Source: Chloroflexota bacterium
GTDB taxonomy: Bacteria > Chloroflexota > Anaerolineae > Caldilineales > Caldilineaceae
Direction: 5' to 3'
NCBI GenBank assembly: GCA_016861025.1
Contig: BOKO01000004.1
Span: 124,001-188,000, forward strand
Length of the DNA stretch: 64,000 bases
Position 1 is the stretch's first letter. Each line of letters opens with the position of its first letter. A program made the position numbers and the translations under genes. Of the stretch, positions 24,401-34,300 are shown one piece after another. Under the pieces are notes generated by a model. It was not told the origin of the DNA. It worked only from the letters and a program-made list of their open reading frames with translations, and made no database searches.

Positions 24401-27400
24401 AAGTCACGGCAGCGGGAACGCCGCCCGCCAACGCCGCCCCGCTCTCGGCATCGGCGGGCAGCAGCGTTGCACTCACCTACAACGCCGCTCTCCAGATCAC
24501 GCGCGCGGCGTCGCCAAACCCGGCTGCGGTGGGGCAAAGCATCAACTATCTGTTCACGGTGCGCAACGTGGGAAATGTCACAATCAACAGTTTGCAGGCG
24601 ACGGACAGCCGCTGGCCCGTGATCAATATCAGCGTCAACAGCCTGGCGCCAGGGGCGGAGACCTCTATCGCACATGTCTACGTTGTCAAGGAGTCCGACC
24701 TGCCAGGACCGCTGAGCAATACGTTGACCGTCACCGGTGCGCCGCCTGGCGGGCTTCCTGCGGTGGTGGCTGTCAACAGCGGTGCGGTCAACTTGACTGG
24801 CACGGCCGCGTTGCAGGTTAACCAAACCAGCCAGGTTGCGCAGGCAAACGTCGGCCAACCAATTACGTTCACCTACACGGTGCGCAACGTCGGCACGGTC
24901 ACGCTCAGCAATGTGCGCATCAGCCGCACCTATCCGGTCGCGGAGACGCTGGCGCCGATCACGCTGGCGGCCGGGCAGAGCGTCACAACGACGTTGACCG
25001 GTGTTGTCAGCGAAAGCAATCTGCCTGGCCCGCTTGTCAGCACGGTCACGGTCACTGGCACGCCACCGATGGGGGCGCCGGTCAGCGCAGCAAGCAGCGC
25101 ATCGATTGTGCTCACCAGCAACCCGGCCATTCAACTCATCGTGCAGGCGAATCGGACAAGCGCAGGCGTTGGCGAAACCATCACCTACAGCTACACAGTG
25201 CGTAATGTGGGCGATGTAACGCTCAACCAGGTCTCAGTCAATGACAGCCGTCTCGGTGCGGTGACGTTGGACGCCACAACGCTGGCGCCAAACGCCACCG
25301 CCAGGGGACAACGCAGCCACACCGTGGTTGAAGGCAATCTGCCTGGCCCGTTGACAAGCAATGTCACAGCGACGGCGCAGCGCGCGGTTGGCGGCGGCGC
25401 CGGGGTGTCTGCCAGCGCTTCGTCGTCGGTGGCGTTGATCAGCGCGCCGGCAGTGGCGTTGTCGCTGCGCACCAACACTGCGACCGCCAGCGTAGGCGAG
25501 GTGGTGCTCTACACCTATGTGGTCACCAACACAGGCAACGTAACGCTGCGCAATTTGGCGTTGACTGACTCGCGATTCGGTTCGATCGACCTGGGTTCGG
25601 CGAATCTTGCGCCCGGCGCCAGCATCACGCGCATCGCAACCTTCACCGTCAGACAGAGCGATCTGCCCGGTCCGGTCGCCAACAACGCAACCGTGACTGC
25701 ACGCTCGGCGTATGCGCCCTTCACTTCGGTCAGCAGCAGTGACAGCGCGTCGCTGGCGCTAACTTCCCATCCAACGCTACAAGTCACGCGGCAGAGCAGC
25801 ACAGCCTCGGCGACAATCGGGCAGCGCGTCTACTACACATTCACGGTCACCAATCTGGGCGATGTCACGGTCAGCAATCTCAGCGCCAACGATACGCTGC
25901 TGGGGTCGATTGTGCTGGGCAACAACCTGCTTCAGCCAAACCAGAGCACGACTGGCGTCAAGTCCTATGTGGTGACGCAGGCGAACCTGCCCGGCCCCCT
26001 GGCCAACACCTTCACGGTGACCGGCGTTGCGGCGGGTGATGGCCGTGCTGTCTCCGCCAGCACCGGCGGTGTGGTCAATTTGACATATAACGCGGCGTTG
26101 CAGGTCGAACGCAGCCCATCGCCCAACCCAGCCGGTGTCGGCGTCACGGCAACCTATCGCATCACGGTGACCAACATCGGCAATGTCACGCTCAATGGGT
26201 TGACGGCCAACGACACGCTGTTGGGCGTCGTAACGCTCGACAAGAGCGCGCTCACCCCCGGACAGCAAGCGTTCGCACAGATGACGCGCGTCGTGCATGA
26301 GGATGACCTGCCAGGTCCGCTTGCCGGCGCCGTGACCGTGACAGGTGCGCCGCCGGCTGGTCTCCCCGCCGTCAGCGCATCGGCGAGCAGCGCGCTGAGT
26401 CTGCGCAGCAACCCGGCGCTGGAACTGGTGCAGACCGTGAACCGCAGCCAGGCTGACATCGGCGATACCGTAGTCTTCACGATACTCGTCGCCAATCGCG
26501 GCAATGTCACGCTGCGTGACGTGCAACTGAGGTACAGCTTCCCCGAATCGACAAAGCTGCCAGATTTCAGCCTGGCGCCGGGGGCTGTCCTCACGCGCAC
26601 CGTGACTTATGTTGTGCGTGAGGATGATCTGCCCGGTCCCATCACCAATGCGGTGGAAGTGCGCGCGTCGCCGCGCGTGGGCGATGAGCTGCGAGCGTCT
26701 GACGAAGATAGCGTGGCGCTGCATGGGAACAGTGCGCTGCAACTCGAACTGTTTGCCAGCCATACCACGGCGTCGATTGGCGACACCATTGTCTACACCT
26801 ATCAGGTCAAGAATCTGGGCAAACAGACCTTACAGACGTTGACGCTAACGGACGATCGCTTTGGCGCCGTTGCCCTTAACAACACAACGCTTGCGCCCAA
26901 TGCGGTCGCTGCGGCAACCATCAGTCATGTTGTGGCGGAGTCCGACCTGCCGGGGCCGCTGACCAACAGGGCGGTTGTTACAGCGACGCCGCGTTTTGGC
27001 AGCGCCGCACTGCTAACCTCTGCGGCCGAGCGAACCATCGCCTTGAGCAGCGCACCTGCCCTTGCCCTGACGCGTCAGAGCAGCCGTGCATCAGCGACCG
27101 TAGGTGACAGCGTCGTGTACACCTTCACCTTGCGAAATGCGGGTGATGTGACGCTGACCGATCTGACGCTGATCGACACACGGCTGGGTGCGCTGCCGCT
27201 GGCGCATCAGGAGTTGTCACCTGGCGCCAGTGTGCAGATTGTGGCGACGACGACGGTGGAGGAGCGTGACTTGCCCGGTCCGCTGGCGAATACGGCGACC
27301 GCACGAGCCGCGCTCAAGTACGGCGGCGGTGCGCTGACGGCGACGGCTGGCGGTCAGGTGACACTCTTTGGCTTACCGGCGATCAACCTGACGCAGCAGG

Positions 27401-28056
27401 CAAGCACCAATATCGCCAACGTTGGCGAGACGGTGCGCTACACCTTCACGGTGCAGAACATCGGTAATGTGACGCTGCTCAACGTCGCCATTGCCGACAC
27501 GCTGCTTGGCGCCCTCCCAATTGCAGGCGCCGAGGGGCTGAAACCGGGCGACCGTGTGGTTAAGCACATCGAGTATGTGGTGAGGGCGGGCGATATGCCA
27601 GGACCGATCAACAATCAGGCGACGCTGGTTGCCACGCCGTTCTATCTGGCTGGCGCGCCGGGCGGCAACGCTGAGCAGTTGACGCGCACGACCGGCGGCA
27701 CCGTGGCGGTCAGCACTTCGTCTATGACGCTGCGCCATGTTGTCCGGCGTGGGGCGACTTCACCAGCGTTGACGTTCATGATGAATGGGCAAACCGTCGT
27801 GCTGGCGGATGGACAGACACAGCAGTTTGCGATGTTGACGCCGGGTGTGCACACGTTGATGGTTGAAACGCCTGAACAGTGGGCGGTTGCCGATGCGAGC
27901 TGCGACAATGGCGTCCAACTGGTGCGCGACGCTAGTCAGTCGACCTTGCAGCGCGCAACGTTCACCTACACATTGGAGCGTGGCAAACACGTCACCTGCA
28001 CAGTCTCTTCCGAGCAGACCGCGTATAGCATCTTCATGCCGGTGGTGACGCGCTAA
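18493..28056 (+). CDS. Giant membrane-anchored multicopper oxidase with six cupredoxins and 14 Ig-like repeats
   Basis: 3187 residues. Residues 1-195 hold five hydrophobic helices (about 13-30, 44-70, 88-108, 133-152, 173-192). Residues about 205-1560 are three cupredoxin pairs. Copper ligands seen: H502, HLH 505-507, and HCHIGPHYVAGM at 574-585 in cupredoxin 2; HIH 841-843 and HSH 971-973 in cupredoxin 3. Cupredoxin 1 keeps only HVQ and SHG, and 4-6 have lost the ligands. Residues about 1565-3075 are 14 repeats of about 107 residues, 12 with an [LM]PGP motif (DUF11/CARDB-like). A beta domain with two Cys follows, then the tail FMPVVTR. The plan recalls the manganese oxidase MnxG and ceruloplasmin; the substrate is not proven. 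Start ATG has GGAG 12 bases upstream. Confidence 0.87.
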   Translation: MNHALISIFRHRTLQLAALITVGVLAGQHLITEHVLTARHLGTLDHLLIFAVTTLWLLPASLAAAVLGLRIARFLGIGVTRWQHRVESAGLISIVMLELLLIGLVLRPLTHPIFDALLSAHHHTTDPLHGLLLGQMLTFVAALAGLFLLPLQDVRWHEIQLPALSLRARMRVVSLAVIASMLVGLLPFQMENGVFAPATTQAVSDACTDPNAPQRTYNVSAVFVRMTLNHFGDNDPGAAMYVLTENIPALRAEEAARRVTTGLRYDLIQPLVIRANLGECVTINFTNNLNRAASFHVQSLAYTINNAGGLVGNNPNTFAAPNGGTRTYRISMPPANDPRGEGAYYFYSHGAARQLTSHGLFGALVAEPPGSTYLNTVTGEPLTSGWEAIIVDPNGANFREFTLLWHEIGDEKAEIFDVNGQRMPVLDQAVSGAYRPGSRAMNYRSEPFMDRLLLQQANGQQMDKALAYSSYAFGDPATPIPRSYLGEPTKTRLVHAGSEMFHVYHLHGGGTRWRRNPFADDRTEFDQGLKKTFTENAFSIRLDSQSIAPSETFTLEHECAAGGCQQTAGDYLFHCHIGPHYVAGMWSFWRVYDTLQPDLFVIPTRTPAPVAVNSLGLIGQVVEGRTILPAAQVTDPNTQVALEEWVRRQLPVQGVPFDELDAAVWDWTIEYVNGDPNQPLVLGEPETTFTWANYTPNPGTRPDRRPEIMFNPGNGRYAWPILRPHLGRRPPFASNQHGGAPWAGETATAARPDGMCPANAPNVRFYPVTAIQKRIEIKPNSFDDNGMLYVLNEDKAAVVAGAKQAEPLVLRSNVGDCVDVILTSSLEDARAFHNYSKVNLHIHFVQFDPQGSDGVISGMSFEQSVRPYTTELSAPGALAPVGRTLTQNAAAGALQIAVSNVSRLHVGSAFGIGLDRANIEIRTIVAIDTTNNLITLDQPLAQNHVAGEPVGVEFVRYRWYSDVDSGTVFYHSHITFSDWYHGLIGAHIIEPPGSTYHDPVTGQIIRSGAIADIRTTGVAGRTAAGPWPGPADGALRGFREFVVFFTADSPANGASGGTINLRASPFATRGIDPGRIFSSVTNNDPFTPIFRAYLGDPVMIRGMSVVEKEGALRITGHRFRPERFAPEGVQVDTAGLDVSERYDMILEGGAGGIQQRAGDYLYYTTIMEQFIDGAWGLLRVYDRVRNDLQVLPGRAPLPSGPGGFPQQAVTGGAPQPAADPGAVCPANAPVRRYEAVIFAQPIPYNAGIIDPDGIIYALAEEEAAIRAGTLPVRPLVMRTNVGDCLEIGLTNKLAQSASLHAGELTYDPQGSYGAAIGFNADSTVAPNARRVYRFYADQDVGMTLFYNLANPTTAARGAFGAIVVEPAGSIYRNPLDGTPVRSGVVADIITPQGSFREFIGLLSDEDDVIGQNQMPYPTLVGGFTGLNYVTEDFTSRFNINADPALIFASAIHGDPANLLQAHLGDAVQLRVGKPWGTQGQVFGIEGHRWPLEPDMANSNLIASKGLRSGEAIDMPLHERAGGQAAAPGDYFFGDMRAPFQEAGVWGLMRVHPDASSGPLPLPAPGVMLTAANTSSAGLVYLNTPVTFVYQVHNPGSVVLTNVDVADSGCEAGGGALTQTGAGNGDNRLDPGETWSYNCVISLPASVVNRLTVTARDPANAVVTAAADASVTVINSQIALTRPAPAAQVQAGQPIAFAYQVSIPAGGAGALHNVVLTDNACPTITRTGGDANNNNYLELGEVWQYACTTTINANVNSVATVTALDAFNQQIAVVSPLSIEALSASIQLNVQPSTTAAAVGDSVVYNYTVTNSGSAPLASVALIDSLFGPAPLNTTFLPAGGVATGSITLVIDESHLPGPVVGNVSVTAAPIVPQSTLVNAVATTSVTLNALPSLTVSSVAQPASATIGETVFYTFTVTNNGNTSLSNVVANDTRFGALLAAPATLTPGQSIVQTRSLVVNESMLPGPITNQVTAAGTPPANAAPLSASAGSSVALTYNAALQITRAASPNPAAVGQSINYLFTVRNVGNVTINSLQATDSRWPVINISVNSLAPGAETSIAHVYVVKESDLPGPLSNTLTVTGAPPGGLPAVVAVNSGAVNLTGTAALQVNQTSQVAQANVGQPITFTYTVRNVGTVTLSNVRISRTYPVAETLAPITLAAGQSVTTTLTGVVSESNLPGPLVSTVTVTGTPPMGAPVSAASSASIVLTSNPAIQLIVQANRTSAGVGETITYSYTVRNVGDVTLNQVSVNDSRLGAVTLDATTLAPNATARGQRSHTVVEGNLPGPLTSNVTATAQRAVGGGAGVSASASSSVALISAPAVALSLRTNTATASVGEVVLYTYVVTNTGNVTLRNLALTDSRFGSIDLGSANLAPGASITRIATFTVRQSDLPGPVANNATVTARSAYAPFTSVSSSDSASLALTSHPTLQVTRQSSTASATIGQRVYYTFTVTNLGDVTVSNLSANDTLLGSIVLGNNLLQPNQSTTGVKSYVVTQANLPGPLANTFTVTGVAAGDGRAVSASTGGVVNLTYNAALQVERSPSPNPAGVGVTATYRITVTNIGNVTLNGLTANDTLLGVVTLDKSALTPGQQAFAQMTRVVHEDDLPGPLAGAVTVTGAPPAGLPAVSASASSALSLRSNPALELVQTVNRSQADIGDTVVFTILVANRGNVTLRDVQLRYSFPESTKLPDFSLAPGAVLTRTVTYVVREDDLPGPITNAVEVRASPRVGDELRASDEDSVALHGNSALQLELFASHTTASIGDTIVYTYQVKNLGKQTLQTLTLTDDRFGAVALNNTTLAPNAVAAATISHVVAESDLPGPLTNRAVVTATPRFGSAALLTSAAERTIALSSAPALALTRQSSRASATVGDSVVYTFTLRNAGDVTLTDLTLIDTRLGALPLAHQELSPGASVQIVATTTVEERDLPGPLANTATARAALKYGGGALTATAGGQVTLFGLPAINLTQQASTNIANVGETVRYTFTVQNIGNVTLLNVAIADTLLGALPIAGAEGLKPGDRVVKHIEYVVRAGDMPGPINNQATLVATPFYLAGAPGGNAEQLTRTTGGTVAVSTSSMTLRHVVRRGATSPALTFMMNGQTVVLADGQTQQFAMLTPGVHTLMVETPEQWAVADASCDNGVQLVRDASQSTLQRATFTYTLERGKHVTCTVSSEQTAYSIFMPVVTR

Positions 28057-28064
28057 GACATCGA

Positions 28065-28095
28065 TTCGGTCTCGAACCCCCCGATCGGGACCGAA
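28065..28095 (+). terminator. Hairpin just after the multicopper oxidase gene
   Basis: Arms TTCGGTCTCGA (28065-28075) and TCGGGACCGAA (28085-28095) form an 11-bp RNA stem with one G-U pair and a C-rich loop, 8 bases after the stop codon. No T-run follows. Confidence 0.5.
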
Positions 28096-28105
28096 ATTCA
28101 GCCGG

Positions 28106-28161
28106 TGTAACAAAGCTGTGTATGCGCAGGCCACCACCTGTGGATACACGGCTTTGCTACA
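28106..28161 (+). terminator. Long hairpin between the first two giant genes
   Basis: Arms 28106-28123 and 28144-28161 pair over 18 positions with one mismatch and one G-U pair; the loop itself contains CAGG/CCTG. With the preceding hairpin it may end or process the oxidase transcript. The rest of the 300-base gap to 28357 shows nothing definite. Confidence 0.5.
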
Positions 28162-28356
28162 TCTGAGACGAGTTCTCCAGAGAACATCCCCGTTCGACAT
28201 GCGCGCTGGTTGGGGCGTTCAGCCGGCGCGCGGCATTCCCAAAACTGAAACAACTTAGTAACAACCCGGAAATCACCAGTTGAATTCTGTCGGCTACGCT
28301 CTGATCGATAGGACTGTGCATCCGACAGCACGCTACCAGGGAAAAGAGGTCGAGCC

Positions 28357-31300
28357 ATGAATAGGGTTTTTGCTAATTATCAACGGTCGATGGCGTCGCG
28401 ATGGAGACGCATTTATCGAGCATTGCTCATGATCTTGTTGATCGCGGGCATGGTCACAACGAGCATGACGCCTGCGCAAGCCGCCACGGGCGAACACTAT
28501 GTCGGCGCGCTGACGACAGTGCGCGGTCAAGCCTGGTTGCCTGGCCCAACTGGGGCCGTCGACGGTAATCTGTGGGTTGCGGATGCGGTGCGCGGGGTTT
28601 GCCGCATAGACCTGGATGCGGGCGGACAATTTGTGCTGAATCCGGCGACATGCAGCACGGTCGCCGCGGCGCCAGGACAGTTTGCGTTTGCGAACAATTT
28701 TGTATATGTGCCGGCAAGCGCAAATGGCAGCACAAGCCTTGTCCGGCTTAGTTACGATCCGGTGACCGAGAGCCTGAGCGCGCCGACAGCAATCAATCTG
28801 GCGCCAGGCGTAACGCCCGCGCCGAATCTGCGTCCAGCGGCCGCAGCGATCAGCCCTGGCGGCAGCGTTTATGTCGGCGCGCTGAATAGCAACGTGGTCG
28901 TGCGCATCGTGGCGCCTGGCTCGGCAAGCCCAATTGTCCAGACCGTCGGAACGGCAAGCAGCAGCGGCGTTCGCGCCTTGGCTTTTGTCGGCGGCAACCT
29001 CTATTTGGCGGAAAACGGCGTCGTCACGCGCATCGCGAACGCCGATACATGCACCGGCGCCTGCACGGCAACCCCTGTCACTGGCATTACGGTGGCAGCG
29101 CCGCTGTCGCTGGTCGCCGATCCATCGCATCTCTACATCGGCGCAACCGATGGCGTCTATCGCTACAACCCAACGACCGGCGTGCAGGAACTCTTTGGCG
29201 ACACCGGCAGCGTGGTGGTGGCAGGCAACACCCTGAACCCGCCATTAGTGAACGTGACCAGCCTCGCCATCGACGGCGCAAATCTCTATGCCGCCGACGA
29301 CCCGACTGGTGGAATCAACCTGCACGCGCGCATCTGGCGTTTGCTCACCACCGATCCGGCAGGCGGCGACCCAACCACGGCGCTGACCGTTGCCACGCTA
29401 TACGCCGAACGCCCCGGCGCCGGGATCACACTGCCAGCCAGTTTGCACTGGTTGGGCGGCGCCTTGGGCGAACGCCTCTGGGTGACCGACGTGTTTCAAG
29501 GGCTTTGCCGCGTCGATCCGGCAATTGGCGGCCCGGCGCTGAATCTTGCCACCTGTCGGATTGGGGCGGATGTGCCCGGGCAGGTGGCCGTTGATTACGT
29601 CAATAATCTGGTGTACATGCCGGTTGCCGAAGACGGCTTGCACCGGGCGCAATATAATCCTGCGACAAACACAATCGGGACGCCTGTGCGCATTATGACG
29701 GAAGCAGGCAGAGTGCGTTTGACTGCCGCTGCATTGGGACCCGATGGCAATCTCTACTTCGGCTCCATTCGCATCCCAGACATCCAGCGTTTTGTCAATC
29801 CATCGGGTGACCCCGCTGGGCCGCCGCAGCAGTTTCACACCATCGGCTTAGCTGGCGGCGAGGTGAGTGGGATGGCATTTGTCGGGAATGATTTGTATAT
29901 TCTCGACGTCGAGCCGGTGTCGCTTGCGCCGCGCCTGGCCGTGATCCCCAATGCCGTGGGGTGTGGCGGCGCGCCCGGGCTGCCAGGAAACTGCGTGGCG
30001 CAAACGGTGCCCGGCGTCACGCTTTCCGCCGCCGACGTGCATTTCTCGCTTACGTCGGATGGCGTCAATCTCTTTGTCGCCAACGAAACTGAATTGCTCT
30101 GGTTCAATCCTGCCACCGGCGTGGCCACGCCGCTTGTGCGCTCTGGCATTGATGGCTTAGGCAATAACTCTCCCTTCCGTTCCATTTCGGGCGTCGGCAT
30201 CGACAGCCAGGGGCAGGTCTTCTTTGGCGACGACACGACTGCGGCAGAGGGCGCTGGCGAGACGCGTATCTGGCAGGTTGAGCGTCCGATTGCCAACGCA
30301 GGCGTCGACCAGACAGTGCTGGTCAACAGCACGGTTACATTGGATGGGACGGGCAGCAGCGATCCGGCCAGCCATCTCCCGCTCACCTATGCCTGGACGC
30401 AGACGGGCGGCCCCGCAGTGACGTTGACTGGCGCCAACACGACGCAGCCAACCTTCACTGCGCCGGCAACGCCAGCGGTGTTGACATTTGCATTGATCGT
30501 CAATGACGGTATCGGTCTCGCCAGCACCGCTGACAGCGTGCAAGTGACGGTCAACGACGCGCCGATCACTGGCTTGACACTCAACAGCACCAGCTCGACA
30601 ACATTGGGGCAGACGACGCCGTTCACCGTCTCGACCACCGGCGGCGCCAATATCACCTATGTGTGGAACTTCGGCGATGGCTCGGCAGAGGTCAGCGGCG
30701 GCAGCGCCAACAGCCACGTCTATCCAACGGCGGGCATCTTCACTGCGATCGTCACAGCGACCAACAATGCTGGCAGCGTCAGCGCCCAACGTGTGGTGAC
30801 CATCACCAATCAGCCGCCGACCGCCAACGCCGGTTCGGGGCAAACCGTCACGGTCGGCGCCAATGTCACGCTCAACGCCAGCGCCAGCAGCGATCCCGAC
30901 GGTCACACACCGCTCAGCTATGGCTGGCAGCAAACGGGCGGTGCGCCTGTGACACTCAGCAACGCTGCCGCAGCGCAGCCAACCTTCACTGCGCCCGCTG
31001 CGCCGTCAACGCTCACCTTCAGCGTGATAGTGACCGACAGCCGCGGCTTGCCTGCAAACGCCGTCAGCAGCGTGGTCGTGAATGTGCGCGACACCGCGAT
31101 CTCGAATGCTGCACTCTCAAGCAATGGCCCGACCACGCTTGGCGCCGCCACAACCTTGACCGCCACCGCCACCGGCAGCAACCTGACCTATCTATGGAAC
31201 TTTGGCGACGGCACTCCGCTCACTCCCAGCGGCGCAACCGTGACGCATGTTTTCCCAGTGGAGGGGAACTTCGCGCCCAGTGTGGTGATCGCCAACAGTT

Positions 31301-34300
31301 TCATGAGCGTCACGCGCTCTACGCCGGTCAACATCACAAACCTGGCGCCGCTTGCCAACGCCGGCGCTGACCAAAACGTCCTGGTCGGGAGCGTTGTCAA
31401 CCTGAACAGCCAGGGCAGCAGCGATCCGGACGGTCACACACCGCTGAGCCACAGCTGGGTGCAAACCGGCGGGCCTGCGGTTGTTCTCACGGGTGCAAAT
31501 ACGGCAACGCCTTCCTTCACAGCCCCGGCGGCGCCGACCACGCTGACCTTTGCGCTGACTGTCGCCGATGCACGCGGCAAGGCATCGAACGGCGCCGATC
31601 AGGTGGTCATCACCGTGGGCGATGCGCCGATCACCAATCTGGCCGTCACCCATAACGGGCCGGTGGTGGTTGGGCAGACGGTGAACTATACAGCGACGGC
31701 TGCTGGCTCGAACATCGTCTATCATTGGAGCTTTGGCGATGGCGCCACAGGCGCGGGCGCGACGCCAAATCACACCTACAGTTCAGGCGGTCTCTACACG
31801 GTGATTGTCACCGCAACCAACGGCGCAGGCAGCGCCACCGCCACTGCACTGATCGGCGTCGGCTATCTGCCGCCCACAGCCGAAGCAGGCGCGGCGCAGA
31901 ATGCTGCCGTCGGCGCTGCGGTCACGCTGGATGGCAGTGGGTCGTCAGATCCTGGCAACAACACACCGCTGCTCTATCGCTGGACACAGATCGGTGGCCC
32001 GACGGTTGTGTTGAGCAACCCCGCCGCCGCTCAACCGATCTTCAGCGCGCCGGCGACGCCAGCGACGTTGACATTCCGCCTGATGGTCACGAACACGGTG
32101 GGGCTGAGCAGCACGCCCGACGATACGACAGTCACGGTGTTGGATATCCCGGTCGGCGGTCTCACCGTGAATAACAATAGCCCGACCGTGTTGGGCCAAC
32201 CCACCCAACTTAGCGCCAACGCCACGGGCAGCAACATCGTCTATACATGGCGCTTTGGCGACGGTGCAACCGCAAACGGCAAGAATGTCAGCCATACGTA
32301 TAGCGGTGTTGGTGCATTCACAGCCATCGTCACTGCTACAAACAGCGCCGGCAGCGCCAGCGCCTCGACCATCGTGCTGGTGACCAATCAGCCGCCCATC
32401 GCCAACGCTGGCCCCAACCAGCAGGCGCTTGTCGACGACATTGTCACGCTGAACGGTTCCGGCAGCAGCGACCCGGATGGACACACGCCGCTGGTGTACG
32501 GCTGGCGCCAGACCGACGGCCCGACCGTCTCACTCAGCAACGCCGCCGCCGCGCAGCCTACTTTCACAGCGCCAGCCGCGCCAACCAGCCTGACCTTCAG
32601 CCTGATTGTCACCGATTCACGCGGATTCGTCAGTGCAGCAGATGAGGTGACAGTCCAGGTCCGAGATCGCGCACCGGGCGCCTTATCCGCCAATAATTCG
32701 GGACCAACGACGCTGGGACAGGCGACGACGCTGTCCGCCAGCGCGCAGGGAAGCAACCTCGCCTTCCAGTGGAACCCTGGCGATGGGTCGCCGGTGAAAG
32801 ACGGCGCCAGCGTCAGCCACACCTACGCCGCCGCCGGCGCCTATCAGGCAACTGTGACGGCGACCAACAGCGCAGGGCATGTGTCGGCAACGACCATAGT
32901 TGTCGTCCATAACACACCACCGCTTGCCAATGCCGGCGCCGACAAGAACGCTTTGGTTGGCGAAAACGTCGTGCTGGACGCCAGCGCAAGCAGCGACCCG
33001 GATAACCATCTGCCGCTGAGCGTCGGCTGGCAGCAGATCGGCGGGCCCAGTGTGGTGCTGATCAATGCAGACAAGGCGCAAGCCAGTTTCACAACGCCGC
33101 CCACGCCCACAACGCTTACCTTCCGGCTGATTGTCACCGATGCACATGGGCTGGCAGGCGTGGCGGACACCGTCGATGTTGTCGTCAGCGATGCGCCGGT
33201 CGCCAACCTGACCGCCGCCAGCAATGCGCCGACGACGCTCGGCGCGCAAACAACGCTGTCAGCGTCGGCGAACGGCTCCAATCTCAGCTATGCATGGGAG
33301 CTTGGCGACGGCAACACGGCAAGTGGGGCGAATGTCACCCATGTCTACGCAGCGGCGGGCGTCTACACTGCCCGGGTCACGGCAACAAATGCAGCGGGCA
33401 GCCAAAGCGCCACCATCCTCGTGACGGTGACAAACCTGCGCCCGACCATTGTCACCGGTGGCAACCAGTCGGTGAAGGTGAATCAACCGGTCATCCTTGA
33501 CGCCAGCGCCAGCAACGATCCCGAAGACCATGAGCCGCTCACGTTCTTGTGGGAGCAGATCAGCGGCGCTGCGGTGACATTGAGCAATCCGACAAACGCC
33601 ATCGCCAGCTTCACAGCGCCGGGCGCTGCGGGCGCGCTCATCTTCCGGGTGACGGTCACCGATGCGCGCGGGCTGGCAAATACGGCTCAGGTCATCGTCA
33701 ACGTAGACGACGTGCCGATCTCGAATCTGGAGGTGACGACCAACAGCCCGACGGTGTTTGGCGCCGCAACGACGTTGGTGGCAAACGCCATCGGCAGCAA
33801 CATCACCTATGAGTGGACGCTGGGCGACGGAACGCCGAACAAAACCGGCGCGGTTGTGCAGCACACGTATGCAGCCCCGGGAGTGTATACGGTGCTCGTC
33901 GTCGCCACCAACAACCTGGGTGGCGCCACCCGCTCCGCAACGATCGAGGTCGTCAATCCAAGACCGGTTGTGACAGGCGCCGTGCTTGACCCGCCGCCGA
34001 CGCTCGGGCAGGTGAGCTACACGTTGACGATCACTGGCAGCAACTTTGTCCCAGGGGCGCTGGTCTACTGGAACAACACGCCGCGCGCAACAACATTCAT
34101 CAGCGCAACTGAATTGAAGGCTGTTATCGTCGGCGGTGATGTGAACAGCGCCAGCATTGCCCGCATTCATGTCAACAACCCGGCGCCGGGCGGTGGCAGC
34201 TCCGAGCAGTTTGTGATCAACCTGCCCGCGCCCATCGATCCAAACCCGGAAGAGCCGGGCGGTAATAATGCAGCAACGTTGTACTTGCCGGTTGTGACTC

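Noticed and set aside
22984..25134. A 716-codon minus-strand frame opposite the first giant gene
   Set aside because: Arg/Asp-rich, repetitive shadow of the Ig-like repeat coding sequence.
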